A stretch of 64,000 nt of DNA from Devosia sp. (GTDB lineage: Bacteria; Pseudomonadota; Alphaproteobacteria; Rhizobiales; Devosiaceae), in the NCBI GenBank assembly GCA_016713105.1, contig JADJPS010000021.1:62001-126000 (forward strand), written 5' to 3'. The notes under the pieces were generated by a model that saw only the letters and a list, made by a program, of their open reading frames with translations, ran no database searches and was not told the origin of the DNA. The position numbers and the translations under genes are program-made. Below, piece by piece: positions 1-7,266 of the stretch. Position 1 is the first letter of the stretch, and the number at the start of each line of letters is the position of its first letter.

Positions 1-27
1 CGAAGGGCGGGTGAGGGGACGTAGACC

Positions 28-1169
28 TCAGTCCTCCAGCAGATACGCGCCCTTGCGGCCCGGCAGCGGCGTCGTGCCGACGATCTTCATGATGGCGCCG
101 CCGCGCTGCACGTATTTCTCGCTCACCCGCGACAGCACGAAGCCGTCGGTGCCGGCAAGGATCGGCGTGCGCGCCATGAAGGCCTCGGGGCCGTCGAGGG
201 CGATGAGATCGGCGAGCGGCTGGCCCTTGCTGACGCGTTCGCCCAGCTCCACCCGGTAGGCGACAAGGCCCGGCCGGTCGACCCTGACGATCTCGGTCGC
301 CTCGAACGGCGTGCCGCCGGGCATTGCCGGGGGGACGGCGCCCGGATCGGCATCGATGAGGTTCCGGCCGGCGAGGAAACCCCACAGCCGGCGGGCGTCG
401 GCGGCGCCGAAGTGGTCGAAGACATCGGCCCGTCCGCGATACTCGAGCGTCGCGGTGGCGCTGGCCATCGGCACGGGCTTACCCGGATTGGCCTGCGCCA
501 CCTTGCGGTAGAGCTGGGGCAGCACCTCGTCGAACGATCCGCCGCCGCTGTCGGCAGCGGTCAGGGTCGCCGCGGCGCCCATCCAGTCGGCGAGGTCCTG
601 CAATTCCGGCATCAGTTCGGGCGAGGTGAAGATGTGGATCAGCGAGTCGTCGTCGCAGTGCAGGTCGAGGACGAATTCGGCGTCATGGGCTTCCCGGAGC
701 ACGATCAGCCGCAGCTGTTCGGCAGCGCTGCGCGGCTGCTGGGCGTCGATCCACTGGGCAACCGCCTTGCGGATCAGGTTCACGTTGAACACCTCGTCCT
801 CGCTCAGCCGTCCCGAGATCTGGCTGCGGATCGCTGCGAACAGGTCGGGCCAGCGTCGATTGTAGTTGATGCCCGTATTGGTGTCGTAGCGGCCGACATG
901 ATGGCGCAATGTCCGGTTGGCCATGCCGAGCGGGTTGACGAGCGGCATGACCGTGAAACGGGCCCGCAGCACTCCCTGCTCGTCGGCGTCCCGCAGCATG
1001 GGGAGCAGGTGGTGCAGCAGCATGGTGCCGGGGTGCTCGTCGGCATGCAGCGCCGCCTGCAGGTGCACCTTTCCGGCGCGTTCTCCGGCCCGACGCTGTA
1101 GTAGGTGAACTCGGTCACCTCACCCGGCGTGTCGCCGCGCAGCGGCACGACCTTTCGCTGAAAGCTCAC
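28..1169 (-). CDS. Succinylglutamate desuccinylase/aspartoacylase-family (M14) hydrolase, frameshifted
   Basis: Zinc-dependent deacylase of the AstE/aspartoacylase group, probably cleaving an N-acyl amino acid in the cytoplasm. Zinc-ligand motifs are visible: HADEHPG near the N-terminus and DLHCDDDSLIHIF further on. The first 33 residues, from a GTG at 1169, are in one frame and the remainder in another. Adding one base to the T3 run at 1070-1072 (AAA on the coding strand) joins them through 'NAPEKVHLQAALHADEHPG', giving about 380 aa. The GTG lies 7 nt after the stop of the preceding permease and follows an AGGATGAGG ribosome site, so it is the last gene of the transporter operon. That context suggests it processes the imported substrate. 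The exact substrate cannot be read from sequence. Confidence 0.82.
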
Positions 1170-1176
1170 CTCATCC

Positions 1177-1920
1177 TCACGACCGGTTCATTCTGAAGCG
1201 TAACGGTACGGCACCTGGCATGTGCCGCGTCAGGTGGCGGTATACCAGTCCGAAGACCAGGAATATCGCGAGCGAGATGGCGAGGAAATACAGCGCCGCC
1301 GCCGAGAAGTGCAGCACGGCGTTGTAGTCCTTCTCGAACAGTTCGCCCGCCATGTTCATCAGGTCCTTCTGGTCATCGATCACCGGCAGCGTGAAATAGA
1401 CCAGGGCGGTGGCGTGGAACAGGAATACCACCTCGTTGGTGTAGGCTGGCCAGGCGAGCCGGATCAGGTGCGGCCAGACCACCGAGCGAAACTGCTGGCT
1501 GCGCGTCATCCCGAACGCCCGCGCTGCTTCGACCTCGCCTCTGGGGACGGTCATCAGCGCACCGTAGAAGATCTCGGCCGAATAGGCCGTGGTGTTGAGC
1601 GCCAGGATCGCCGGTCCGAGCACCAGGGGGTTGAGCACGATGCCGTCGATGCCGAGCGGTTTCCACAGGCTCAGGTTGAAGGCCAGGGCCAGGGAATAGA
1701 ACATGAACAGCTGGATGAAGAAGGGCGAGCCGCGGAAGGCATAGATGTAGCCGCGGCACAGGCTCGAGACCAGGGCATTCCGCGACGCCTTGCCCAGCGC
1801 CATGAAGATGGCGAGCACGAAGCCGATCGGGATCGAGGCGAAGGCGAAGTAGATGTTGAACAGTGCCGGCCGCGCGAGGATGGCGAGGTCGTTCAGCAGG
1901 GGCGCAAAGAGATCCGTCAT
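1177..1920 (-). CDS. Polar amino-acid ABC transporter permease (HisM/ArtM type)
   Basis: Inner-membrane permease of 247 aa from the His/Glu/Gln/Arg/opine family. It has several hydrophobic segments and the EAA loop typical of these permeases (EVEAARAFGMTRSQQFRSV). The open frame extends about 100 residues further upstream, but that stretch is the out-of-frame shadow of the previous gene. I choose ATG 1920 because it forms an ATGA overlap (1917-1920) with the stop of the upstream permease, a sign of translational coupling. It pairs with that permease, the binding protein at 2826-3584 and the ATPase at 3757-4536. Confidence 0.88.
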   Translation of the reverse strand: MTDLFAPLLNDLAILARPALFNIYFAFASIPIGFVLAIFMALGKASRNALVSSLCRGYIYAFRGSPFFIQLFMFYSLALAFNLSLWKPLGIDGIVLNPLVLGPAILALNTTAYSAEIFYGALMTVPRGEVEAARAFGMTRSQQFRSVVWPHLIRLAWPAYTNEVVFLFHATALVYFTLPVIDDQKDLMNMAGELFEKDYNAVLHFSAAALYFLAISLAIFLVFGLVYRHLTRHMPGAVPLRFRMNRS

Positions 1921-2765
1921 GCCGGGTTCGCCACCGACATGCCGCGACCGGCCCAGCGGGTGACGGCAGCAAAGACCTTCTCGGAAAGGAAGGTGACGAG
2001 GATGTAAAAGACCAGCAGCACCAGATAGTAGCCCCAGCGCCAGTCCGGATGCACGAGGCCGGCGGACCGGGTGAAGTTCGGCGCGCCAAGCCGGTCGGCC
2101 CAGAGCACGATGTCGGCGATCTGCAGCAGCGAGAGCAGCGAGGTCGCCTTGATGATCAGCATCCACACGTTGGAGAGGCCGGGAAGGGCATAGATCCACA
2201 TCTGCCGGATGTGGAAGCGCCACAGCACCTGGGCGCGCGAAAAGCCGAAGGCGCGGGCCGCCTCGAGCTGGCCGCGCGGCACGGCATTCATCGCGCCGGA
2301 GATCACGCTGGCGGCGAACGCGCCATAGACGATGCCGAGCGATACACAGGCCAGCGCCAGGTATTCAGGCGTACCGAGGAACCAGTTCGCCGCGTCGCAG
2401 GGGGGCCACTGGCCGGCATTGGCCGCGAGACCTTCCGGCGTGCAGACGGCCTGGGCGCGGATGAGTTCGACGAGCTGCTCGAAGGCGAGCGGGAAGAACA
2501 GGAAGAACAGCACGTCCGGCACGCCCCGGACCATGTTGATGTAGAGCGCGCCGACGAGCCGCGCCGGGCCGAAGCGGGCGTTGCGCAATGCCGCCCCGGC
2601 CAGTCCCATGACCAGGGCGGTGAGGGCGCCAAACAGGGCGGCGGCGAGTGTGTACTGCACGCTCGCATACCAGGTCAGGTGCTTGCCGTTGGTGAAGTAG
2701 CCGAGCCAGAACAGCAGGTCGTCGCCGATCCCGTCCTTCATCCACTGTGGCAGGATGTCGAGCAT
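1917..2765 (-). CDS. Polar amino-acid ABC transporter permease (HisQ type)
   Basis: Second permease of the importer, 282 aa, with an EAA loop (QLEAARAFGFSRAQVLWRF). Compared with the common 220-240 aa HisQ form it carries an insertion of about 40 residues after the third hydrophobic segment, including two cysteines. Its start at 2765 lies 60 nt after the binding-protein stop, and a strong hairpin fills that gap. It overlaps the next permease by 4 nt. Confidence 0.87.
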   Translation of the reverse strand: MLDILPQWMKDGIGDDLLFWLGYFTNGKHLTWYASVQYTLAAALFGALTALVMGLAGAALRNARFGPARLVGALYINMVRGVPDVLFFLFFPLAFEQLVELIRAQAVCTPEGLAANAGQWPPCDAANWFLGTPEYLALACVSLGIVYGAFAASVISGAMNAVPRGQLEAARAFGFSRAQVLWRFHIRQMWIYALPGLSNVWMLIIKATSLLSLLQIADIVLWADRLGAPNFTRSAGLVHPDWRWGYYLVLLVFYILVTFLSEKVFAAVTRWAGRGMSVANPA

Positions 2766-2787
2766 CCGGAGTCCCCGGGGGAGGAAC

Positions 2788-2815
2788 GGGGCGGACCGAG
2801 GTACCGGTCCGCCCC
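2788..2815 (-). promoter_or_regulatory. Intercistronic stem-loop after the binding-protein gene
   Basis: Perfect 11-bp inverted repeat (2788-2798 with 2805-2815) around a 6-nt loop, between the stops of the binding-protein gene and the permease start. No U-run follows, so it is more likely an mRNA-stabilising or attenuating hairpin than a full terminator. Such structures are known to raise binding-protein levels over permeases. Confidence 0.55.
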
Positions 2816-2825
2816 GAAGCAGCGG

Positions 2826-3584
2826 TCATCCGCCGGCGAAGATCGGGCCCGGCGCCTTGTCGGGGAACCACTTGATGATCAGTGCATCGAGCGAGCCGTC
2901 CTTCTTCATCTCGCCGATGGCCGCGTTGAGCTTGCCCTCCAGGTCGTCGTCGGCCTTCCTGAGGCCGACCCCCACCCCGCCGCCGATCATCACGTCGGGG
3001 CCGGTCAGCTCGAGTGAGCCCGAGGAGCCCGCAACGATCTCGGACAGGTAGGAGCCGTCGGCCAGGATGACGTCGACATTGCCGGCATTGAGGTCGGCGA
3101 GTGCCTGGTCGGCCGTCCCGAACGCCTTGATGGTGTTGGTCGCGCCGAAGGTCGCCTCGGCATAGGCGGCCTGGATGGTCGCCCCCTGCACGCCGACGCT
3201 CTTGCCGCTCAAGGCGCCAAAATCGAGGGTAGTGCCGGCGCGGACAATGTACTTGGACGGATCGGGCGGGAAGTAGTTGTCGGAAAAGTCGATGCTCTGC
3301 TTGCGCTCGTCGGTGATCGACATGCCCGCCATGATGGCATCGTAGTTGCCGGCGATGAGGTTGGGGATGATCGAATCCCATTCATTGGTCTGGAACGTGC
3401 AATCAAGTGCCGCACGCGCGCACAGTTCATTGCCCAGGTCGATCTCGAAGCCGGCAGGCTTGCCGGAGTCGTCAAGGAAGTTCCATGGAGCGTAGGCGCC
3501 TTCGGTGGCAATGCGCACCGTCTGGGCCTGGGCCCCGGTCGCGAGCATCGCCAGGGCTGCCGCCGCGATGATGAGTGTCTTCAT
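2826..3584 (-). CDS. Polar amino-acid ABC transporter substrate-binding protein
   Basis: Periplasmic solute-binding protein of 252 aa, SBP_bac_3 family. The signal peptide spans residues 1-20 (MKTLI...AQA|QTVRIATEG). The family signatures GAYAPWNF, AGFEIDLGNELC and 'DAIMAGMSITDERKQSIDFS' are present. These match lysine/arginine/ornithine and opine-type binding proteins, but specificity cannot be assigned. Two cysteines (LCARAALDC) match the disulfide seen in the LAO/HisJ group. It lies 172 nt after the ATPase, which leaves room for its own promoter. Confidence 0.9.
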   Translation of the reverse strand: MKTLIIAAAALAMLATGAQAQTVRIATEGAYAPWNFLDDSGKPAGFEIDLGNELCARAALDCTFQTNEWDSIIPNLIAGNYDAIMAGMSITDERKQSIDFSDNYFPPDPSKYIVRAGTTLDFGALSGKSVGVQGATIQAAYAEATFGATNTIKAFGTADQALADLNAGNVDVILADGSYLSEIVAGSSGSLELTGPDVMIGGGVGVGLRKADDDLEGKLNAAIGEMKKDGSLDALIIKWFPDKAPGPIFAGG

Positions 3585-3756
3585 TCGCTTCTCCTGTCAG
3601 TCGCCCGGACCTGTCTCGATCCGGTGCCGGCCCGCTTGGCGGGCAATGGCTGCACGCTAGCCGATTTTACCGGTTGGTCAACATTGCGTGATCCGGCGCT
3701 GCATCATGTCGCGCTGGCACGCTGCGCCCGTGCGGGCCCGAGCCGATGGCGCAAGC

Positions 3757-4536
3757 TCAGTTTGCCGCCGCGAGGAACTGCTTGAGGCGCGGCGAGCGGG
3801 TGGCGTCGAAGATCTCGTCGGCCGTGCCTTCCTCCTCGATGACGCCCTGGTGCAGGAAGATCACCCGGTCGGAGATCGAGCGGGCAAGGCCCATGTCGTG
3901 GGTGACGAGGATCATGGTCCGGCCCTCGTCGGCGAGCAGCTTGATCACCCGGGTCACTTCCACCTGCAGTTCGGGGTCGAGCGCCGAGGTCGGCTCGTCG
4001 AACAGCATCACCTTGGGGTTGATGCACAGCGCCCGGGCGATTGCGGCGCGCTGTTGCTGGCCGCCGGAAAGCTGGCCGGGGTAGGCGTCGGCCTTGTCGC
4101 GAATGCCCACCTTGGCGAGCATCTCGAGCGCTGCGGCACGGACTTCCGCCCGGTCGCGCCCTTGCACCTTGAGCGGCGCTTCCATGACGTTGCCCAGCAC
4201 CGACATGTGGCTCCACAGGTTGAACGACTGGAACACCATGCCGAGCTCCGAGCGTATCCGCCGGATCTGCGCCTCGTCGGCCGGATGGCGATCCGGTGGC
4301 TTTCCAGCGAGGCGGATTTCCTCGTCGGCCACCTTGATCGTGCCGCTTTCGGGCACTTCGAGCATGTTGATGCAGCGCAGCAGGGTCGACTTTCCGGAAC
4401 CGGACGAGCCGATCAGCGCCACGACCTCGCCCTGGCGGGCGGCGATGGAAACGCCCTTCAGGACGTGAAGGTCGCCGTAGGATTTTCTGAGGTCGGTGAT
4501 CTCGATGACGGTTGGAGCGGGGTGTTCTGGCTGCAT
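3757..4536 (-). CDS. Polar amino-acid ABC transporter ATP-binding protein
   Basis: Cytoplasmic ATPase of 259 aa. Walker A is GSSGSGKST (residues 43-51), the signature is LSGGQQQR, Walker B is VMLFDEP and the switch histidine lies in LVTHD. The insert before the signature (RSELGMVFQSFNLWSHM) is the HisP/GlnQ type. I use ATG 4536 (MQPEHPAP). The frame stays open 85 codons further upstream, but there it runs antisense to the CsbD gene. It is the first gene of the amino-acid importer operon and is divergent from CsbD. Confidence 0.9.
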   Translation of the reverse strand: MQPEHPAPTVIEITDLRKSYGDLHVLKGVSIAARQGEVVALIGSSGSGKSTLLRCINMLEVPESGTIKVADEEIRLAGKPPDRHPADEAQIRRIRSELGMVFQSFNLWSHMSVLGNVMEAPLKVQGRDRAEVRAAALEMLAKVGIRDKADAYPGQLSGGQQQRAAIARALCINPKVMLFDEPTSALDPELQVEVTRVIKLLADEGRTMILVTHDMGLARSISDRVIFLHQGVIEEEGTADEIFDATRSPRLKQFLAAAN

Positions 4537-4581
4537 CGGCTCAGAAGAGCCAATGCCGGCCCGGCTGGCAAGCGGTTTGGT

Positions 4582-4607
4582 GGAACCGTGCTCCCGGCGA
4601 AGGCGTT
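4582..4607 (+). promoter_or_regulatory. EcfG-type promoter of the CsbD-like gene
   Basis: GGAAC at 4582-4586 and CGTT at 4604-4607 with a 17-nt spacer match the alphaproteobacterial general-stress sigma factor consensus (GGAAC-N16/17-CGTT). The expected transcript start is about 50 nt upstream of the ATG at 4667. Confidence 0.75.
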
Positions 4608-4666
4608 GGGAGTTCAAGGACACGTCGTCCGACGCGTCCCGTTGACAAGCCGAAGAGGAGTTTTCG

Positions 4667-4867
4667 ATGAACTGGAACGAGATGGAAGGCAACTGGGAAC
4701 AGCTCAAGGGCAAGGTCCAGATGCAATGGGGCAAGCTCACCAACGACGACCTCAGCCTAATCAAGGGCCGTCGCAAGGAACTGGCCGGCAAGATCCACGA
4801 GCGCTACGGCAAGGCGCAGGAGGACGCGGAGCGCGAGATCGATGACTGGTACGGGCGCATGAACTGA
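4667..4867 (+). CDS. CsbD-family stress protein
   Basis: Small hydrophilic helical protein, 66 aa, with the CsbD pattern (MNWNEMEGNWEQLKGKVQ; KGRRKELAGKIHERYG). The family is a common, highly induced marker of general stress responses and its biochemical role is unknown. A GAGGAG ribosome site precedes the ATG. An EcfG-type promoter lies upstream and a strong terminator downstream, so this is a single-gene unit of the adjacent PhyR-EcfG regulon. Confidence 0.92.
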   Translation: MNWNEMEGNWEQLKGKVQMQWGKLTNDDLSLIKGRRKELAGKIHERYGKAQEDAEREIDDWYGRMN

Positions 4868-4887
4868 GTCCCGCAGGTCGGACTGGA

Positions 4888-4911
4888 AGCCCCGCTCCGG
4901 CGGGGCTTTTT
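4888..4911 (+). terminator. Rho-independent terminator after the CsbD gene
   Basis: A 7-bp GC stem (AGCCCCG with CGGGGCT) is followed by TTTTT, 21 nt after the stop codon. Confidence 0.88.
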
Positions 4912-4927
4912 GCTGCCGCGAAATGCA

Positions 4928-4955
4928 GACGGCCCCACCCTGGGGCGGGGCCGTC
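4928..4955 (-). terminator. Terminator hairpin of the DUF1328 gene
   Basis: A 9-bp perfect stem (4928-4936 with 4947-4955) lies downstream of the minus-strand stop at 5002. The following minus-strand bases read TGCATTT. Together with the hairpin at 4888-4911 it insulates two convergent stress genes. Confidence 0.6.
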
Positions 4956-5001
4956 GCATCGTCGAACCGCGGACCCGGCAGGGACGGTCCGAGATTTCGG
5001 C

Positions 5002-5169
5002 TCAGGTGCGCCGCTTGAACAGCACCGCGAGCAGCGACACAACCAGCAGGGCGAGGAACAGCAGGAACAGGAGTTGCGCGATCCCCGAGGCGGCGCCGGC
5101 AATGCCGCCGAAGCCGAGTACGCCGGCGACGATGGCGATGACGAGAAAGAGCAGGGCGTAGTGCAGCAT
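5002..5169 (-). CDS. DUF1328 (YtjA-type) small membrane protein
   Basis: A 55-aa protein beginning MLHYALLFLVIAIVAGVLG, with two hydrophobic helices separated by a glycine/alanine turn (GFGGIAGAASGIAQ) and a basic tail (FKRRT). This is the full-length DUF1328 pattern. The ATG at 5169 fits the family length and lies about 30 nt after the predicted EcfG start. Function is unknown. The family is repeatedly stress-induced. Confidence 0.88.
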   Translation of the reverse strand: MLHYALLFLVIAIVAGVLGFGGIAGAASGIAQLLFLLFLALLVVSLLAVLFKRRT

Positions 5170-5205
5170 CTGGGTCACTCCGATTGTCGCTGTCGATGGA
5201 GTGAA

Positions 5206-5230
5206 AACGGCACAGCGGGACTTCGGTTCC
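5206..5230 (-). promoter_or_regulatory. EcfG-type promoter of the DUF1328 gene
   Basis: On the minus strand GGAAC (5230-5226), a 16-nt spacer and CGTT (5209-5206) point toward the DUF1328 start at 5169. Confidence 0.75.
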
Positions 5231-5241
5231 AGAAATGCCCC

Positions 5242-5270
5242 GAGGGGCCGGTCACCTGGACCGGCTCCTC
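5242..5270 (-). terminator. Terminator-like hairpin downstream of phyR
   Basis: A 12-bp stem with one G-U pair (5242-5253 with 5259-5270) and a 5-nt loop begins 21 nt after the phyR stop. It separates phyR from the next EcfG promoter. Confidence 0.5.
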
Positions 5271-5291
5271 GGAGGGCGCGGACGAGTTGGG

Positions 5292-6086
5292 TCAGGCCGC
5301 GGCGCGCGAGCCTTCGTCGAAGAACAGCGCCTGGCTGATCAGCGCCTTCACCATCTCGGGATTGAACGGCTTGGTGACGAGGAAGGTCGGCTCGGGACGC
5401 TCGCCGGTCAGCAGTCTCTCGGGGAAGGCGGTAATGAAGATGACCGGGATCGGGTGCGTGTGCAGGATGTCGTTGACGGCATCGATGCCGGACGAACCGT
5501 CGGCCAGCTGGATATCGGCAAGCACCATGCGCGGGCGGGTCCTGCTGCAAAGCGCCACGGCTTCCTTGTGGGTGCGCGCGACGCCGACCACCCGGTGGCC
5601 CAGGCCGGTCACCATATGCTCGATGTCCATGGCAATCAGCGGCTCATCCTCGATGATCAGGATGTCGGTCGCCACCTGCCTCGAGATCTCCTGTCCGGCC
5701 TGGGCGAGCAGACTTTCGAAGGCCTGCGGCGTCACCTCGAGGATTTCGGCGGCCTCGATGTGGGAAAAGCCCTCCACGGCAACCAGGAGGAACGCCTGGC
5801 GCGACCTGGGGGACAGATTTGCCAGGTTGGCGGCCGCCCGAGTCTCCCAGGGGAAGGTGGAACTGGGTTCCGGCACTCTGACGGCCGAGGAGGAGAACAG
5901 CTTGGAGAACAGCTTGTAGAGCGAGATCCGGTCATTCGACGCTGGTGGGAAGATCGACAGATCGGCGATCAGGGCCTCCAGCGCCGCCGCAACATAGGCG
6001 TCTCCGGAAGTCTGGGAGCCGGTTACCGCACGGGAGAAACGGCGCAAGTACGGCAGGTGCGGTGCGATCCGCATGGACAGAGTCAT
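5292..6086 (-). CDS. phyR: PhyR, anti-anti-sigma response regulator of the general stress response
   Basis: A 264-aa protein. Residues 1-135 form a sigma-factor-like domain (LANLSPRSRQAFLLVAVEGFS; HIEAAEILEVTPQAFESLL) and residues 140-258 a receiver domain. The receiver shows the acidic pair (IIEDEP), phospho-acceptor Asp191 (VLADIQLADGSSG), Thr219 and Lys239 (VTKPFNPE). When phosphorylated, PhyR sequesters NepR and frees EcfG. ATG 6086 is preferred over the ATG at 6092 because AAGGGAG sits 6 nt upstream of it but directly abuts the other. It is divergent from nepR-ecfG and has a canonical EcfG promoter 5' of it. Confidence 0.95.
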   Translation of the reverse strand: MTLSMRIAPHLPYLRRFSRAVTGSQTSGDAYVAAALEALIADLSIFPPASNDRISLYKLFSKLFSSSAVRVPEPSSTFPWETRAAANLANLSPRSRQAFLLVAVEGFSHIEAAEILEVTPQAFESLLAQAGQEISRQVATDILIIEDEPLIAMDIEHMVTGLGHRVVGVARTHKEAVALCSRTRPRMVLADIQLADGSSGIDAVNDILHTHPIPVIFITAFPERLLTGERPEPTFLVTKPFNPEMVKALISQALFFDEGSRAAA

Positions 6087-6125
6087 CGGCATCTCCCTTG
6101 ACGCTTTCATGGGCTTACGGTTGCA

Positions 6126-6152
6126 GGAACGGACCGGCGAAACAAAGGTTCC
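6126..6152. promoter_or_regulatory. Face-to-face EcfG promoters between phyR and nepR
   Basis: Minus strand: GGAAC (6152-6148)-N16-CGTT (6131-6128), toward phyR, a perfect consensus. Plus strand: GGAAC (6126-6130)-N16-GGTT (6147-6150), toward nepR, one mismatch in the -10. The two share one inverted repeat, so each -35 overlaps the other's -10. This would make the regulator locus autoregulated in both directions. Confidence 0.7.
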
Positions 6153-6240
6153 GGCAGGCCGGAACTTTTTCGACGGCCGGGAATTGAACACGGTGCAGCG
6201 GGGGTGCCGTCTGGCGGCGCTGCAGGGTGCAGGTAAGGTG

Positions 6241-6444
6241 ATGCGAGACAACAAGCTGATGAATGCAATGGGATCTGTCGGGCGGCGACGGGACGAGGAG
6301 CTCGGTCCGAACTCCGATATCGGCAACAAGCTGCGGGCCCTCTACGGCGCCGTTCAGGAGGAAGGCATCCCGCCCAAGCTCCTTGAGTTGCTCGATCGGC
6401 TCGACGAAGCCGAACAGCGGGCTGCAAAGCCCCCAACGGATTGA
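6241..6444 (+). CDS. nepR: NepR anti-sigma factor
   Basis: A 67-aa NepR homologue with the core helices 'IGNKLRALYGAVQEEGIPPK' followed by LLELLDRLDEAE, which bind EcfG or, alternatively, PhyR. The frame is open further upstream, but ATG 6241 gives the family's usual size and a hydrophilic N-terminus. The stop lies 4 nt before the ecfG ATG, so the two are co-translated. Confidence 0.92.
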   Translation: MRDNKLMNAMGSVGRRRDEELGPNSDIGNKLRALYGAVQEEGIPPKLLELLDRLDEAEQRAAKPPTD

Positions 6445-6448
6445 GCCG

Positions 6449-7003
6449 ATGACGGACCAGCCGCCCAGCTTCAAGCACGAACTGCTTACCACGCTGCCCA
6501 GCCTGCGGGCCTTTGCCGTCTCGCTGTGTCGGCGTTCCGACAAGGCGGACGATCTGGTGCAGGATACGGTGATGAAGGCCTGGGCCAAGCAGGCGAGCTT
6601 CGAGCTCGGCACCAACATCAAGGCCTGGCTGTTCACGATCCTGCGCAACGAATTCTACAGCCAGATGCGCAAGCGTGGCCGCGAGGTGCAGGATTCCGAC
6701 GGCGTCTTCACCGAGCGCCTGTCGGTGCATCCGTCGCAATATGGCATCATGGACCTGGGCGACTTCAAGAAGGCGCTCGACCGGCTGCCCGACGACCAGC
6801 GCGAGGCGATCATCCTGATCGGCGCGTCCGGCTTCTCGTACGAGGAGGCCGCCGAAATCTGCCATTGCGCGGTTGGCACCATGAAGAGCCGGGTCAGCCG
6901 GGCGCGCACGCGGCTGCAGGACCTGCTGCAGGTGACGGGCGAGTCGGACTATGGCCCCGATGCGGTGTCGGCCCAGGTCACCAGCGGGCCCAACGTCAGG
7001 TAA
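6449..7003 (+). CDS. ecfG: EcfG-type general stress sigma factor
   Basis: A 184-aa ECF sigma factor of the EcfG (ECF15) group. Region 2 includes DKADDLVQDTVMKAWAKQ and ELGTNIKAWLFTILRNEFYS. Region 4 includes LPDDQREAIILIGASGFSYE and CAVGTMKSRVSRARTRL. It directs RNA polymerase to GGAAC-N16/17-CGTT promoters, several of which surround it. The start is ATG 6449 (MTDQPPSF), just after nepR. Confidence 0.95.
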   Translation: MTDQPPSFKHELLTTLPSLRAFAVSLCRRSDKADDLVQDTVMKAWAKQASFELGTNIKAWLFTILRNEFYSQMRKRGREVQDSDGVFTERLSVHPSQYGIMDLGDFKKALDRLPDDQREAIILIGASGFSYEEAAEICHCAVGTMKSRVSRARTRLQDLLQVTGESDYGPDAVSAQVTSGPNVR

Positions 7004-7022
7004 GCGAGGCAGGCGGTGTCGG

Positions 7023-7040
7023 CCTGGACGGCCGTCCAGG
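7023..7040 (+). terminator. Hairpin after ecfG
   Basis: CCTGGAC-GGCC-GTCCAGG, a perfect 18-bp palindrome 19 nt after the ecfG stop. There is no U-run, so its terminator role is tentative. The rest of 7004-7266 shows nothing I can identify. Confidence 0.4.
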
Positions 7041-7266
7041 TGATGTCTGCCGCGCCTGGCCGACCGCCCGGCAGCAGCTAGATGCTGGGGCCTGTTGATC
7101 GTCGACGCCTCGCGAGGTCGCAGCGGCAAGGGCCTTGCGGGGAGGTCGCGGTCGTTGTTCCGAGGTCCAAATGCCGCCACGTCGCTCGGCCATATCGTGG
7201 CCCGAAACGCAATGGTGCGGCCGGCGACGCCGGGATAGGCTTCATATCACCTCAGGCGGTTCAATC

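Noticed and set aside
6161..6185. Second GGAAC upstream of nepR as another EcfG promoter
   Set aside because: No CGTT or close variant 16-17 nt downstream (it reads AATT).
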